DNA of 64,000 nucleotides from Streptomyces sp. NRRL F-5123 (GTDB lineage Bacteria; Actinomycetota; Actinomycetes; Streptomycetales; Streptomycetaceae), in the NCBI RefSeq assembly GCF_000721495.1, contig NZ_JOHY01000002.1:62001-126000 (forward strand), in the 5' to 3' direction. Under the pieces are notes generated by a model, which was not told where the DNA came from, did no database searches, and worked only from the letters and a program-made list of their open reading frames with translations. Positions 8,851 through 19,174 of the stretch are shown in pieces; position 1 is the stretch's first letter, and each line of letters begins with the position of its first letter. The translations under genes and the position numbers were made by a program.

Positions 8851-9486
8851 GTGCAGATCGCCGCCCTGCTCTACGAGGACTTCACCGCGCTCGACGTCGT
8901 CGGGCCGTACGAGGTCCTGTCCCGCATACCTGGGGCCGAGGTCGTCCTCACCGCCGTCGAGGCCGGGCCCGTACGCACCGACATGGGCCTCTCCGTGACC
9001 GCGGAGCGGCCGCTCTCCGAGGTCACCGCGCCCGACCTGGTGCTCGTGCCCGGCGGGCCCGGCACGGAGGCGGCGCTCGGCGTCCCCGCGCTCCTCGACT
9101 GGCTGCGGGCCGTCGACCCGGGTACGGCCTGGACCACGTCCGTGTGCTCGGGCTCGCTGCTGCTCGCCGGCGCCGGACTGCTCACGGGCCGGCGGGCGGC
9201 CTCCCACTGGCTCGCCCTCGAACACCTTCCGCTGTTCGGTGCCGTGCCCAGCACGGACCGGGTCGTCCTCGACGGCAAGTACGCGACGGCGGCGGGCGTC
9301 TCCGCGGGCATCGACCTCGCCTTCACCCTCACCGGCCGCATCGCCGGCGACGCGGTCGCCGAGGCGATTCAGCTCGTGGTCGAGTACGCCCCTGAACCCC
9401 CCTACACCACGGGCTCCGTGGCCACTGCCCCCGCCTCTCTCGTCGAAACCCTCCGCGCCACCCGGCTCCGCGTCCCGGCCCTGTGA
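8851..9486 (+). CDS. DJ-1/PfpI family protein
   Basis: A 211-residue protein with a complete DJ-1/PfpI fold: LLYEDFTALDVVGPYEVL at the N-terminus, LVLVPGGPGTE, then the nucleophile elbow SVCSGSLLLAGAGLL and the following SHW. It matches the sensor half of the AraC regulator just upstream, so duplication within the operon is likely. Members of this family include glutamine-amidotransferase-like enzymes, isonitrile hydratases and chaperone/deglycase-like proteins. The Cys-Ser pair is as in isonitrile hydratase-like members, but the substrate cannot be told. The GTG start lies three bases after the regulator's stop, with AGGAGC inside that gene's end. Confidence 0.88.
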   Translation: MQIAALLYEDFTALDVVGPYEVLSRIPGAEVVLTAVEAGPVRTDMGLSVTAERPLSEVTAPDLVLVPGGPGTEAALGVPALLDWLRAVDPGTAWTTSVCSGSLLLAGAGLLTGRRAASHWLALEHLPLFGAVPSTDRVVLDGKYATAAGVSAGIDLAFTLTGRIAGDAVAEAIQLVVEYAPEPPYTTGSVATAPASLVETLRATRLRVPAL

Positions 9487-9585
9487 CGCCCAGGGAACGG
9501 GAAGGCCCGGTCATGCCGCGCGGGGGGACGAAAGCGTGGGGGCACCTGCCGGCGAAACGCTGGGGGGCAGCCGCCCGCCCAGCCC

Positions 9586-9621
9586 CGACGGACCGGTACA
9601 TTCCCACGCCACGGCAATACG
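9586..9621. repeat. Degenerate copy of the ACCGGTACATTGCC palindrome
   Basis: The sequence GGACCGGTACATT followed by CACGGCAAT resembles the perfect palindrome at 13914-13960 on the other side of the nitrate reductase gene. Confidence 0.45.
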
Positions 9622-9760
9622 CGAGGGCCTCACCGCCCCGCCCCGCGAGGTGTAAGGAGCGCGTAACCCCGGGCAGCCCACGGAGTGACCCCCGTGAAAT
9701 CGGCCGCGTCTAGCGTGTCGCGGGCGCGGCCGCGGCGGCCGCGGGTGGGAGGACCCGCAG

Positions 9761-12700
9761 GTGACCACGACGGTGCGCACAGCGTGCTCGTACTGCGGCG
9801 TCGGCTGCGGCCTGCTCCTGGACGTGGGTGCGGCCCCCGACGGCCGCCGTACCGTCCTGAGGGCCCGCGGCGACGCGTCGCACCCGGCGAACCACGGCCG
9901 CCTGTGCACGAAGGGCGCGACGACCGCGGACATGCTCGCGGCCCCCGGCCGCCTGACGACCGCCCTGACGAGGGCCGAGCGCGGCGCGGAGGCCGCGCCC
10001 TCGCCCGCCGCGCAGGCGATCGCGGAGACCGGCCGCCGTCTGCGCGCGATCGTCGACGAGCACGGCCCGGACGCGGTGGCAATGTACGTGTCGGGTCAGC
10101 TCAGCCTGGAAGCTCAGTACCTGGCGAACAAGCTCGCCAAGGGCTTCGTCCGCACCAACCAGATCGAGTCCAACTCGCGCCTGTGCATGGCGAGCGCGGG
10201 CAGCGGCTACAAGCTGTCGCTGGGCGCCGACGGCCCGCCCGGCTCCTACCAGGACCTGGACAGCGCCGACGTCTTCCTCGTCATCGGCGCGAACATGGCC
10301 GACTGCCACCCCGTCCTCTTCCTGCGGCTGATGGACCGGGTCAAGCAGGGCGCGAAGCTCATCGTCGTGGACCCGCGGCGCACCGCGACCGCCGCGAAGG
10401 CGGACCTGCACCTCCAGTTGCGCCCCGGCACGGATCTCGCGCTGCTCAACGGCCTGCTGCACCTGCTGCACGCCGAGGGCGCCACCGACCCGGATTTCAT
10501 CGGGCGCTGGACCGAGGGCTGGGAGGCGATGCCCGACTTCCTCGCGGACTACGCCCCGGCGGCGGTCGCCGGGACGACCGGTCTCGCGGAGCAGGACATC
10601 CGCCGCGCCGCCGAGCTGATCGGCGGCGCGGCCAACTGGGTGAGCTGCTGGACGATGGGCCTGAACCAGTCCACGCACGGCACGTGGAACACCAACGCCC
10701 TGATCAACCTGCATCTCGCGACGGGAGCGATCTGCCGCCCCGGCAGCGGCCCGTTCTCGTTGACCGGCCAGCCGAACGCCATGGGCGGCCGCGAGATGGG
10801 CTACATGGGCCCGGGCCTGCCCGGCCAGCGCTCGGTGCTGGTCGCCGAGGACCGCGCCTTCGCGGAGGAGCTGTGGGGCCTGCCCGCGGGCACGGTCAGG
10901 GCCGACGGCGTCGGGCGCGGCACCGTGGAGATGTTCCGCCGCATGGCCGACGGCGAGATCAAGGCCTGCTGGATCATCTGCACCAACCCCGTCGCCTCGG
11001 TGGCGAACCGCCGCACCGTCATCGAGGGCCTGGAGGCGGCGGAGTTCGTCGTCACGCAGGACGCCTTCGCCGACACCGAGACCAACGCGTACGCCGACAT
11101 CGTGCTGCCCGGCGCGCTGTGGACGGAGTCCGACGGCGTCCTGGTCAACAGCGAGCGCAACCTGACGCTCGCCCGCAAGGCCGTCGACCCGCCCGGCGAG
11201 GCCCTGCCGGACTGGCAGATCATCGCCGGCGTCGCCCGGGCCATGGGCTACGGGGACGCCTTCGACTACGCGGACGCCGAGGAGGTCTTCGACGAGATCC
11301 GCCGCGCCCACAACCCGCTCACCGGCTACGACCTGCGCGGCGTCACGTACGAGCGGCTGCGCGGCACCCCCGTGCAGTGGCCCGCGCCGACCGCGGACGG
11401 CCCGGACCGCAACCCGATCCGCTACGTCGAGGAGGACGGCGGGCTGCGCTTCCCCACCCCCAGCGGGCGCGCCGTCTTCCACCCGCGCCCCCACGTACCG
11501 CCCGCGGAGATGCCGGACGACGACTTCCCGTACGTGCTCAACACCGGGCGGGTGCAGCACCAGTGGCACACCCTCACCAAGACCGGCCGCGTGCCCAAGC
11601 TCAACCGCCTCAACCCGGGTCCCTTCGTGGAGCTGCACCCGCGCGACGCCGCCGAGCTGGGCATCGCCGAGGGCGACGCCGTCGAGGTCGCCTCCCGGCG
11701 CGGGCGGGCCGTGCTGCCCGCGGTACTCACCGACCGGGTCCTGCCGGGCTGCTGCTTCGCGCCCTTCCACTGGAACGACCTCTTCGGCGAATACCTCAGC
11801 GTCAACGCCGTGACGAGCGACGCGGTCGACCCGGTGTCCTTCCAGCCCGAGCTGAAGGTCTGCGCGGTGTCGCTGACGCGCGTGGCGGCCGCGCCCGTCC
11901 CGGAGGCACCCGCGCAGGCCCTCCCGGAAGCCTTCACGCGCCCTCCCGCGCCGGACGCGGACGCGGGGACCATCGGGCCGGGGGAAGCCGCCTACGCGGC
12001 CGCGGGCGTCTTCGGCGTGCAGGACATGGCGCCGCCCGTGCTCGACGGGGCCGAACGGCGCTACCTCGTGGGCTTCCTCGCAGGGCTGGGGTCGGGGCTC
12101 GCCGGGGTGCCCGTGCTGCCGCCGGACGCGCCCTTCACGCCCGAGCACGCGCAGTGGGTCAACGGGGCGCTCGCCGGGATGTACTCGCGGCTGCCGGGCA
12201 CCTCCGCACCCGCCGCCCCGGCCGCCCCCGCCGGACGGGACGTGGTGATCCTGTGGGCCTCGCAGACCGGCAATGCCGAGGACTTCGCCGCCGCGGCCGC
12301 CGAGCGGCTCGCCGGGACGGGGCACCGCGCCACCCTCCTGGGCATGGCGGACGCCTCCCCCGCCGCGCTCCCGGCCGCCGCCGACCTGCTCCTCATCACC
12401 AGCACGTTCGGCGACGGCGACGCCCCCGACAACGGCACCGGCTTCTGGGACGCCCTCACCGCACCCGACACCCCGCGGCTCGACGGCCGCCGCTACGCCG
12501 TTCTCGCCCTCGGCGATTCGTCCTACGCCGACTTCTGCGGCCACGGCCGCCGCCTCGACGAGCGCCTCGGCGAGCTGGGCGGCGTCCGCCTGGCACCCCG
12601 CACCGACTGCGAGCCGGACTACGAACCGTCCGCCCTGGCCTGGCTCGACCAGGTCCTGGCCGCCCTGTCCGGCCCGCCGGCCACCCCGGCCCCCGCCGCC

Positions 12701-13891
12701 ACCGCCACCGCCACCGCCACCGCCACGGTCGTACCGGCGCCCGCGCCGGCCAGGCAGCGCCGCCCCGCGTCCGGCACCGCGCGCCTGACCGGCAACCGGC
12801 TGCTCAGCCTGCCGGGCGCCGCCAAGGAGGTACGCCGCTTCGTCCTCGACACCCGCGACAGCCCCGTCCCGCTGCCGTACGAGGCAGGCGACGCGCTCAG
12901 CGTCACTCCGGTCAACGCGCCCTCCCTCGTCGCCGAGTGGCTCGACGTCACCGGCCTGGCCGCGGACACCGCCGTCGCCCTTCCCGGCGCGGGTGACATC
13001 AGCCTCGGCGAGGCCCTGCGGCACCACCTCGACATCACCCGCATCACCCCCGACCTGCTGCGCTTCCTCGCCGAACGCGACCGCGACCACACCCACGGCC
13101 GGCTGCTGCGCAAGCTGCTGCGGCCCGACAACAAGGACGAGCTGGCCGCGTGGTCATGGGGCCGGCAGGCAGTGGACGTCGTCGCGGAGTTCGCGGTGCG
13201 CGCCGAGGCCGCCGAATGGGCCGCGGTGCTCAAGAGGCTCCAGCCGCGGCAGTACTCCATATCGTCCAGCCCGCTCACCGACCCGTACGCCATCGCCCTG
13301 ACCGTCTCCGTCGTCCGGTACGAAAGCCCTGCCGGGCGGCCCCGCGGCGGCGTCTGCTCGCCCTTCCTCGCCGACGCCGAGCCCGGCACCGCCGTGCCCG
13401 TGCAGGTACGCCGCTCCCCGCACTTCCGGCCGCCGGCGGACCCGGGCACCCCGATGGTCATGGTCGGCCCCGGCACCGGCGTCGCGCCCTTCCTGGGCTT
13501 CCTCGACGAGCGCCGCGCCCGCGGCCACCGCGCTCCCAACTGGCTCTTCTTCGGCGAGCAGCACCGCGCCACCGACTTCTACTACGCGGACGACCTCGCC
13601 GCCTTCCGGGCCGACGGCACCCTCACCCGGCTCGACACCGCCTTCTCCCGCGACCAGCGCGCGAAGGTGTACGTCCAGGACCGGATGCGCGAGCGCGGGC
13701 CCCTGCTGTGGTCCTGGCTCCAGGACGGCGCGCACGTGTACGTGTGCGGGGACGCCGCGCGCATGGCGAAGGACGTCGACCGGGCCCTGCACGCCATTGC
13801 CACCGCCCACGGCGGGATGACGCCGGAAGCGGCTACCGCCTACCTCAAGCAGCTCGCCGCCGACAAGCGCTACGTCCGCGACGTGTACTGA
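9761..13891 (+). CDS. Assimilatory nitrate reductase fused to a flavodoxin/FAD/NADPH reductase
   Basis: A 1,376-residue cytoplasmic enzyme expected to reduce nitrate to nitrite with NADPH in one chain. The N-terminal ~690 residues are a molybdopterin oxidoreductase with a 4Fe-4S site (Cys 9, 12, 16 and one near 50, GRLCTKG) and the MGD-binding domain near 600-690 ([17 protein letters not shown]). A flavodoxin domain starts near residue 826 ([13 protein letters not shown]). A CysJ-like FAD/NADPH reductase follows, with RQYSISSSP near 1163 (FAD) and [13 protein letters not shown] near 1235 (NADPH). An Ala/Thr/Pro linker joins the parts near 970-990. The GTG start has GGGAGG ten bases upstream. 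No nitrite reductase or transporter lies beside it. The architecture is known as bifunctional nitrate reductase/sulfite reductase flavoprotein. Confidence 0.93.
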   Translation: MTTTVRTACSYCGVGCGLLLDVGAAPDGRRTVLRARGDASHPANHGRLCTKGATTADMLAAPGRLTTALTRAERGAEAAPSPAAQAIAETGRRLRAIVDEHGPDAVAMYVSGQLSLEAQYLANKLAKGFVRTNQIESNSRLCMASAGSGYKLSLGADGPPGSYQDLDSADVFLVIGANMADCHPVLFLRLMDRVKQGAKLIVVDPRRTATAAKADLHLQLRPGTDLALLNGLLHLLHAEGATDPDFIGRWTEGWEAMPDFLADYAPAAVAGTTGLAEQDIRRAAELIGGAANWVSCWTMGLNQSTHGTWNTNALINLHLATGAICRPGSGPFSLTGQPNAMGGREMGYMGPGLPGQRSVLVAEDRAFAEELWGLPAGTVRADGVGRGTVEMFRRMADGEIKACWIICTNPVASVANRRTVIEGLEAAEFVVTQDAFADTETNAYADIVLPGALWTESDGVLVNSERNLTLARKAVDPPGEALPDWQIIAGVARAMGYGDAFDYADAEEVFDEIRRAHNPLTGYDLRGVTYERLRGTPVQWPAPTADGPDRNPIRYVEEDGGLRFPTPSGRAVFHPRPHVPPAEMPDDDFPYVLNTGRVQHQWHTLTKTGRVPKLNRLNPGPFVELHPRDAAELGIAEGDAVEVASRRGRAVLPAVLTDRVLPGCCFAPFHWNDLFGEYLSVNAVTSDAVDPVSFQPELKVCAVSLTRVAAAPVPEAPAQALPEAFTRPPAPDADAGTIGPGEAAYAAAGVFGVQDMAPPVLDGAERRYLVGFLAGLGSGLAGVPVLPPDAPFTPEHAQWVNGALAGMYSRLPGTSAPAAPAAPAGRDVVILWASQTGNAEDFAAAAAERLAGTGHRATLLGMADASPAALPAAADLLLITSTFGDGDAPDNGTGFWDALTAPDTPRLDGRRYAVLALGDSSYADFCGHGRRLDERLGELGGVRLAPRTDCEPDYEPSALAWLDQVLAALSGPPATPAPAATATATATATVVPAPAPARQRRPASGTARLTGNRLLSLPGAAKEVRRFVLDTRDSPVPLPYEAGDALSVTPVNAPSLVAEWLDVTGLAADTAVALPGAGDISLGEALRHHLDITRITPDLLRFLAERDRDHTHGRLLRKLLRPDNKDELAAWSWGRQAVDVVAEFAVRAEAAEWAAVLKRLQPRQYSISSSPLTDPYAIALTVSVVRYESPAGRPRGGVCSPFLADAEPGTAVPVQVRRSPHFRPPADPGTPMVMVGPGTGVAPFLGFLDERRARGHRAPNWLFFGEQHRATDFYYADDLAAFRADGTLTRLDTAFSRDQRAKVYVQDRMRERGPLLWSWLQDGAHVYVCGDAARMAKDVDRALHAIATAHGGMTPEAATAYLKQLAADKRYVRDVY

Positions 13892-13913
13892 CGTCGAACC
13901 GACGTGCACAGCC

Positions 13914-13960
13914 GGGCGGACCGGTACATTGCCGCGGCGCGGCAATGTACCGGTCCGCCC
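13914..13960. terminator. 23-bp perfect inverted repeat, bidirectional terminator
   Basis: Two 23-bp arms, perfect complements, meet with a single central base; the core reads GGACCGGTACATTGCCGCG and its reverse complement. It lies between the convergent nitrate reductase and SHOCT-domain genes, 23 bp and 12 bp from their stops. It fits a shared terminator and is the best copy of a small palindromic repeat family seen also at 9586 and 23527. Confidence 0.8.
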
Positions 13961-13971
13961 GGTCCGCCCAC

Positions 13972-14379
13972 TCAGCTGAGGATCTTCTCCTTGGCCCGCT
14001 GGAACTCCTCCTCGGTGAGGTGTCCCTCGCGCTTCATCTCCGCCAGCTTGGCGAGCTCGTCCGCGGACCCGCCGGAGCCGGCGGTCTTGCGCACGTAGTC
14101 GTCGAACTCCGCGCGCTGCGCCTTCGCGTGCCGCGCCTCGCGCCGGCCCATACTGCCGCCCCGCACGCACACGTACACGAACACGCCCAGGAAGGGCAGG
14201 ATCAGCACGAAGACCAGCCAGCCGGCCTTCGCCCAGCCGCCCAGGTCGTCGTCCCGGAAGATGTCGACGACGATGCGGAAGAGCAGGAAGACCCACAGGA
14301 CCCACAGGAAGACCCACAGGGCGGTCAGGAAGGCGCCGAGCACGGGGTAGTCGTACGCGAGATAGACGGTGTCGCTCAT
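13972..14379 (-). CDS. Small membrane protein with PLDc_N-like and SHOCT domains
   Basis: A 135-residue protein with two hydrophobic helices near residues 15-36 and 52-70 (VFLWVLWVFLLF; LVFVLILPFLGVFVYVCV), the usual layout of the PLDc_N-type short membrane module. The C-terminal ~30 residues (ELAKLAEMKREGHLTEEEFQRAKEKIL) are a SHOCT domain, a short oligomerisation module. The ATG has GGAGGCAACCC just upstream. Such proteins are common in Streptomyces and their role is unknown; the neighbouring DUF2252 gene is on the same strand 32 bp away and could be cotranscribed. Confidence 0.85.
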   Translation of the reverse strand: MSDTVYLAYDYPVLGAFLTALWVFLWVLWVFLLFRIVVDIFRDDDLGGWAKAGWLVFVLILPFLGVFVYVCVRGGSMGRREARHAKAQRAEFDDYVRKTAGSGGSADELAKLAEMKREGHLTEEEFQRAKEKILS

Positions 14380-14411
14380 GGGTTGCCTCCGGTTCTGCGT
14401 GGTGAGCGCTG

Positions 14412-15875
14412 TCAGCGGGGTGTGGTGCCGGCCGCGGTCACGCGGCCGTCGGACGCCGCGGCCGCGAGGGCGCGGTGGTCGGCCTCGTTGCGGTCGGCGT
14501 AGGCCTCGGCGAACTCGCCGAGTGCCCGGTCGAGGACGTCGCCGGTGCCGGTGTAGGCGGCGATCGCGACGGGGTCGCCGGAGCGGGCGTGCGCGCGGGC
14601 CAGCGAGGCGCCGCAGACCCGGGCGAAGAGCCGCAGCATGTCGGGCGTCATGGTCTCCGGTCGGGCGATGCCCTTCCAGTCGCGCAGCTGACGCACGTAG
14701 AAGTCCCGCTGCCGCCCGTCCAGGCCGGTCACCCGCACCCAGCCGAGCAGGATGTCCCCGGCGGACTGCATGAGCCGCTGGCCCTCCACCACGCGCCGCC
14801 CCTGGTGCCCGCGGCCGGCGCCCGGTCCGCCGGTGTACGGCGCGAGGACGGACCGGCCGGCCTCCTTGGCCTGCAGCACGAGCGGGTCGTCCGCGTCCCG
14901 CCCGACCGCGAGGATCACCCAGCAGCGGGTGCCGACGCTGCCGACGCCGACGACCTTGCGGGCCATGTCGACGACCTCGAAGCGGCTGAGCAGCAGCTGC
15001 CGTTCGGCGGGCAGGCTCCGGGCGTAGCGCTCCAGCAGCCCGCGCAGCCAGCCGGTGAGCTCGCCGCGCTCCTCGCCCTTGGGCAGCAGCTCGCGCACCG
15101 GGGTGATGAGCGGCGGGTCCGCGACGATCTGCGGCCGGCCGTCGACGACGTGCGCGAGCCGCCCGAAGGCCTGCGCGGTGTCGCGGGTGCGGGCCTTGGC
15201 GAGCGCCTTGCCCGTGCGCTTGCGGACGGCCTTGTCCGGGCGCGTGCCGGGGCCCTGGTCCAGCAGGGCGCCGAGCTGGTCGGTGTCGTCGAGGGCGTAC
15301 CAGACGTCGAGGGTGTCCATGCCCGCGAACAGGTGCATGCGCTCGCGGTAGGACTCGACGGCGCCGCGGACGACCGCGGTGCGCTGCCCGCCGGACAGGC
15401 CGCGGGCGCGGGCGGCGATCTCCAGACTGGTCGCGAGGCGTTTGAGGTCCCACTCGAAGGGGCCCGGCAGCGTCTCGTCGAAGTCGTTGATGTCGAAGAC
15501 GAGGTGCCGCTCCGGCGAGGCGAGCAGCCGGAAGTTCAGCAGATGGGCGTCGCCGCACAGCTGGGCGGTCAGGCCGGTGTGCTGGGCCGCCCCGAGGTCC
15601 GCGGCCATGATCGCGGCGGCGCCGCGGTAGAAGCGGAAGGGCGACTCCAGCATGCGCCCGTAGCGGATCGGCACCAGCTCGGGCACCCGGTCGGCGGACT
15701 GCCCCTCCAGCACCGCGACGGGGTCGAAGCGCTCCGGCCCCGCCTCGTAGCGGGCATGCGCCGAACGGGGTATGTGCTGCCTGACAGCCTTGCCGTGCGC
15801 CGCGCGCTCCGCGGTGCTGCGCCGCGGAGCGGCCAGTTCACCCGCGGACACGGGGTCGTGGTTTTTGCGCCCCAT
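14412..15875 (-). CDS. DUF2252 domain protein
   Basis: A 487-residue protein of the DUF2252 family, related to kinase/phosphotransferase-like folds. Visible hallmarks are LCGDAHLLNFRLLASPER and VFDINDFDETLPGPFEWDLKRLATSL, which resemble the catalytic and metal-binding loops of aminoglycoside phosphotransferases (HxxN and DxD-like). The ATG at 15875 is preferred since GGAGGG lies 11 bases upstream; a GTG at 15884 would have almost no spacing. The substrate is unknown. It stands upstream of the SHOCT gene on the same strand and divergent from the ABC exporter operon. Confidence 0.85.
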   Translation of the reverse strand: MGRKNHDPVSAGELAAPRRSTAERAAHGKAVRQHIPRSAHARYEAGPERFDPVAVLEGQSADRVPELVPIRYGRMLESPFRFYRGAAAIMAADLGAAQHTGLTAQLCGDAHLLNFRLLASPERHLVFDINDFDETLPGPFEWDLKRLATSLEIAARARGLSGGQRTAVVRGAVESYRERMHLFAGMDTLDVWYALDDTDQLGALLDQGPGTRPDKAVRKRTGKALAKARTRDTAQAFGRLAHVVDGRPQIVADPPLITPVRELLPKGEERGELTGWLRGLLERYARSLPAERQLLLSRFEVVDMARKVVGVGSVGTRCWVILAVGRDADDPLVLQAKEAGRSVLAPYTGGPGAGRGHQGRRVVEGQRLMQSAGDILLGWVRVTGLDGRQRDFYVRQLRDWKGIARPETMTPDMLRLFARVCGASLARAHARSGDPVAIAAYTGTGDVLDRALGEFAEAYADRNEADHRALAAAASDGRVTAAGTTPR

Positions 15876-16065
15876 GAGCCCCACCGCCCTCCGGTGCCCC
15901 CATCATCACCCCGCCCCGCGGAACCCGCCACGCGGGCGTACGTGCCCGTCCCTGCGAGCGGCCCGCCGTGCCGGGACCGTCCCCGGCCGCTGTCCACCGT
16001 TCGGTGGACCCGGCCGTGGCCGTACGGGCGTTCCCCGCGCGCGGGCACGGCGGGATGGTGGACGC

Positions 16066-16926
16066 ATGACGGACGACGTGGTGACGGTCCGCGGGCTTCG
16101 CAAGCGCTATGGCGAGGTCGACGCGGTGAACGGGGTGGATCTCGACATCCGGCGGGGCGAGGTGTTCGGGATCCTGGGGCCCAACGGGGCCGGCAAGAGC
16201 ACGACGGTGGAGATCCTGCAGGGCCACCGGCGGCGGGACGGGGGCGAGGTGGCGGTGCTCGGTCAGGACCCGGGCCGCGCGTCCCGCGCCTGGCAGGCGA
16301 GGGTGGGGATCGTCTGGCAGGACGAGTCCGCGGCGGCGGAGCTGACGGTCGCCGAGACCGTACGGCACTTCGCCCGCTACTACCCGCGTCCGCGCGACCC
16401 TGCCGAGGTCATCGCGCTGGTGGGCCTGACGGAGAAGGCGGACGCGCGCACCAAGGCGCTGTCCGGCGGCCAGCGGCGCCGCCTCGACGTGGCGCTCGGC
16501 GTGATCGGCAGCCCCGAGCTGCTGCTGCTCGACGAGCCGACGACCGGCTTCGACCCGGCGGCCCGGCGGCAGTTCTGGTCGCTCATCCGCAGCCTCGCGG
16601 CCGAGGGCACCACGATCATCCTGACCACGCACTACCTGGAGGAGGCCGAGGCGCTGGCCGACCGGCTCGCGGTGATCGCCGCGGGCCGCGTCGTCGCGGA
16701 GGGCGCGCCCGCCTCGCTCGCCGGGCGTGCGCAGGCCAGGGCGACCGTGCACTGGACGGAGCCGGACGGCACCGCGCGCAGCACCGAGACGGACACTCCG
16801 ACCCGCACGGTCGGCGAACTGGCCCGCCGTTTCGACGGCGAGATCCCCGAGCTGCGGGTCACCCGGCCCACGCTCGAAGACGTCTACCTGCGACTCATCG
16901 GACTCGCCGGATCGGGGGAAGCGTGA
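16066..16926 (+). CDS. ABC exporter ATP-binding protein (DrrA-like)
   Basis: A 286-residue ATPase. It shows Walker A (GPNGAGKST) near residue 42, signature LSGGQRRR near 138, Walker B LLLLDEPTTGFD and the switch histidine in TTHYLEEAEAL. The C-terminal ~80 residues after the ATPase core are the accessory domain found in drug-resistance and ABC-2 exporters. It is the first gene of a four-gene operon (ATPase, permease, histidine kinase, response regulator), each overlapping the next by one to four bases. It likely powers export of a lipid, peptide or drug; the substrate cannot be read. The ATG start has a modest GGGATGGTGG upstream. Confidence 0.92.
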   Translation: MTDDVVTVRGLRKRYGEVDAVNGVDLDIRRGEVFGILGPNGAGKSTTVEILQGHRRRDGGEVAVLGQDPGRASRAWQARVGIVWQDESAAAELTVAETVRHFARYYPRPRDPAEVIALVGLTEKADARTKALSGGQRRRLDVALGVIGSPELLLLDEPTTGFDPAARRQFWSLIRSLAAEGTTIILTTHYLEEAEALADRLAVIAAGRVVAEGAPASLAGRAQARATVHWTEPDGTARSTETDTPTRTVGELARRFDGEIPELRVTRPTLEDVYLRLIGLAGSGEA

Positions 16927-17783
16927 TGGCCGAGACCACGGCGGCGACGACGGCGACCGCACCGCGCAGCACCGGCCAGGCTGCACCCCCCGGGGCATGG
17001 CGGCTCGGCATGGTACGCGGGGCGATGGAGATCAAACTCTTCTTCCGGCAACGCGAACAGGTGATCTTCACCTTCGCCTTCCCGATCGTCTTCCTCTTCC
17101 TCTTCGCCTCGATCTTCCACGACGACATGGCCGACACCGGCTCCACCGCGTCGCAGTACTACGTGGCGTCGATGACTGCGGCCGGCATCATGTCCACGAG
17201 TTTCCAGTCGCTCGGCATATCCATCGCCGTCGAGCGTGACGAGAAGGTGCTGCGGCGGCTGCGCGGCACCCCGATGCCGCCGGCCGCGTACTTCCTCGGC
17301 AAGATCTGGCTGGTGCTCGTCACCGGGCTGCTGGAGACCGCCGCGCTGCTGGTCTTCGGCGCCACCGTCTACGACGTCGACCTGCCGTCCGACGCCACCG
17401 GCTGGCTCACCTTCGGCTGGATCTTCGTGCTCGGCATCACCGCGTGCGCGCTGCTCGGCATCGCCATCAGCAGCGTCCCGAAGTCCGCGCGCAGCGCCAC
17501 CTCGGTGGTCGTCCTGCCCTTCCTGGTGCTCCAGTTCATCTCCGGCGTCTACATCCTCATCGACACCGTGCCGAGCTGGATGCTGACCGTCAGCTCGTTC
17601 TTCCCGCTCAAGTGGCTCTGCCAGGGGCTGCGCGGGGTGTTCCTGCCGCAGGCCGCGGCCGCGCTGGAGCCCGCGGGCAGCTGGGAGTACGGGCGCACCG
17701 CCCTGGTGCTCGCCGCCTGGTGCGTCGGAGGATTGGTGCTGTGCCTGCTGACCTTCCGCTGGAAGAGCCGGAACGACGGGTGA
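16926..17783 (+). CDS. ABC-2 type transporter permease
   Basis: A 285-residue membrane protein of the ABC-2 family with about six hydrophobic helices, e.g. VIFTFAFPIVFLFLFASIF, VLVTGLLETAALLVFGA, TFGWIFVLGITACALLG and VVVLPFLVLQFISGVYIL. The ATG shares its A with the ATPase stop codon (TGATG), so the two are translated together. One ATPase and one permease suggest a homodimeric assembly. Coupling to a downstream two-component system suggests that the system responds to cell-envelope stress or the exported compound, by analogy with known NarL-type regulator/exporter loci. Confidence 0.92.
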   Translation: MAETTAATTATAPRSTGQAAPPGAWRLGMVRGAMEIKLFFRQREQVIFTFAFPIVFLFLFASIFHDDMADTGSTASQYYVASMTAAGIMSTSFQSLGISIAVERDEKVLRRLRGTPMPPAAYFLGKIWLVLVTGLLETAALLVFGATVYDVDLPSDATGWLTFGWIFVLGITACALLGIAISSVPKSARSATSVVVLPFLVLQFISGVYILIDTVPSWMLTVSSFFPLKWLCQGLRGVFLPQAAAALEPAGSWEYGRTALVLAAWCVGGLVLCLLTFRWKSRNDG

Positions 17784-19174
17784 GCGTGCCGCCGCACGAG
17801 GACGCGGGGCCGTCGCCGGGGCTCTCCGTGCCCCCGGCTCCCGCCGCACCGCCCGCCGCGGACTCCGCCCGCGGCGGGCACGTGTGGGAGCGCAGCTTCC
17901 TGCCGTGGGACCTGTACTTCGCGGTGGTGTGGCTCGGCACGGTCCTCTTCGCGCTCTCCGCCGAGAGCCCGGGGCTGCGGGTGCGCATCGTGGCGGCGTG
18001 CCTGTTCTGCCTGCCCATCCCCTGGTACACAGCGGTGGGCCGACCGCTGCTGTGCCGCCAGGCCGAGACGACCGGCAGCCGCGCCGCCGTCCGCTACCTG
18101 GCCGGGCTGGTGCTGCTCTTCCTGCCGCCCGCCGCCCTCGTCGGCGAGACCCGGCTGGCCACCTTCGCCCTCGTGCCGCAGTGCTTCATGCTGCTGCGGG
18201 TCCCGGGTGCGCTGACAGCCGTGGCCGTCGTCAACGTCACGCCGGTCGCCGCGTGGGCAGTCGTCTGGCGGCCCAGCACGCACGACCTGTTCTACAACTC
18301 CGTCTTCGGCATGGTCACGCTCGCCTTCTCGGCGGTCGTCGGCAGCTGGATCATCCGCATCATCGAGCAGAGCACGGAAAGGGCCCAGCTCGTGGCCGAA
18401 CTGGAGGCCAGCCGCGGCGAGATCGCCCGGCTGTCGGCCGAACACGGCGCCCTCGCCGAGCGCGAGCGGCTCTCCCGCGAGATCCACGACACCCTCGCAC
18501 AGGGCTTCACCAGCCTCGTCATGCTCGTCCAGGCCGTCGAGGGCGAGCTGGACACCCATCCGGCGCAGGCCCGCAGCCATCTCGACCTGATGGCCCGCAC
18601 AGCCCGCGAGAACCTCGCCGAGGCCCGCGCCCTCGTCGCCGGCACCGCCCCCGCGGGCCTCGACGGCACCTCGCTGCCCGACGCCCTGCGCCGCCTCGCC
18701 GCCCGGCACTCCGAGCAGAGCGGCGCCCCCGCGAACGTCTCCGTCACCGGCCGCGTACGCGCCCTCGCACCGGCGGTCGAGGTCGTGGCCCTGCGCAGTT
18801 GCCAGGAGGCCCTGTCCAACGCCCGTCGGCACGCCGGGCCCGCGGTCCCCGTCCGCCTCGACGTCGACTACGCCGCCGACGCCCTCCGCCTCACCGTCCG
18901 CGACACCGGCTGCGGCTTCGCCCCCGAATCCGCGCCGGCCGCCGGTTACGGCCTCCCCGGCCTGCGCGCCAGGGCCGCGGAGCTGGGCGGTACGGCCACG
19001 GTCAGCAGCGCGCCGGGCGCCGGTACGTGCGTGACGGTGTGCCTGCCGCTGACGCGCGGGGCGCCCGCCACGGCGCTCGAACCGGCCGCCGCGGCACCGG
19101 GGCCCGCCGCCGTACCGCCCGAGCCCGCCGACGCCCAGGCCCAGCCCGCCGACGCCCCGAGGAGCGCACCGTGA
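17780..19174 (+). CDS. NarL-type sensor histidine kinase
   Basis: A 464-residue sensor. Five or six hydrophobic segments fill residues ~35-200 (e.g. LYFAVVWLGTVLFALSA, YLAGLVLLFLPPAALVG). A dimerisation/phosphoacceptor domain of the HisKA_3 type follows with His in SREIHDTLAQGFTSLV near residue 235, then an HATPase_c domain with N box CQEALSNARRHA and G boxes DTGCGFAP and GYGLPGLRARA. The tail is Ala/Pro-rich. The GTG start overlaps the permease stop (GTGA); a GTG two codons later is equally possible. Little extracytoplasmic loop is visible, so the signal is likely sensed in the membrane or through the exporter. Confidence 0.92.
   Translation: MSVPPHEDAGPSPGLSVPPAPAAPPAADSARGGHVWERSFLPWDLYFAVVWLGTVLFALSAESPGLRVRIVAACLFCLPIPWYTAVGRPLLCRQAETTGSRAAVRYLAGLVLLFLPPAALVGETRLATFALVPQCFMLLRVPGALTAVAVVNVTPVAAWAVVWRPSTHDLFYNSVFGMVTLAFSAVVGSWIIRIIEQSTERAQLVAELEASRGEIARLSAEHGALAERERLSREIHDTLAQGFTSLVMLVQAVEGELDTHPAQARSHLDLMARTARENLAEARALVAGTAPAGLDGTSLPDALRRLAARHSEQSGAPANVSVTGRVRALAPAVEVVALRSCQEALSNARRHAGPAVPVRLDVDYAADALRLTVRDTGCGFAPESAPAAGYGLPGLRARAAELGGTATVSSAPGAGTCVTVCLPLTRGAPATALEPAAAAPGPAAVPPEPADAQAQPADAPRSAP

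Noticed and set aside
9710..13096. Very long open frame on the minus strand opposite the nitrate reductase
   Set aside because: Its product is low-complexity Gly/Arg/Val with no domain, and the plus strand encodes a complete, motif-rich enzyme. High GC makes such antisense frames stay open.
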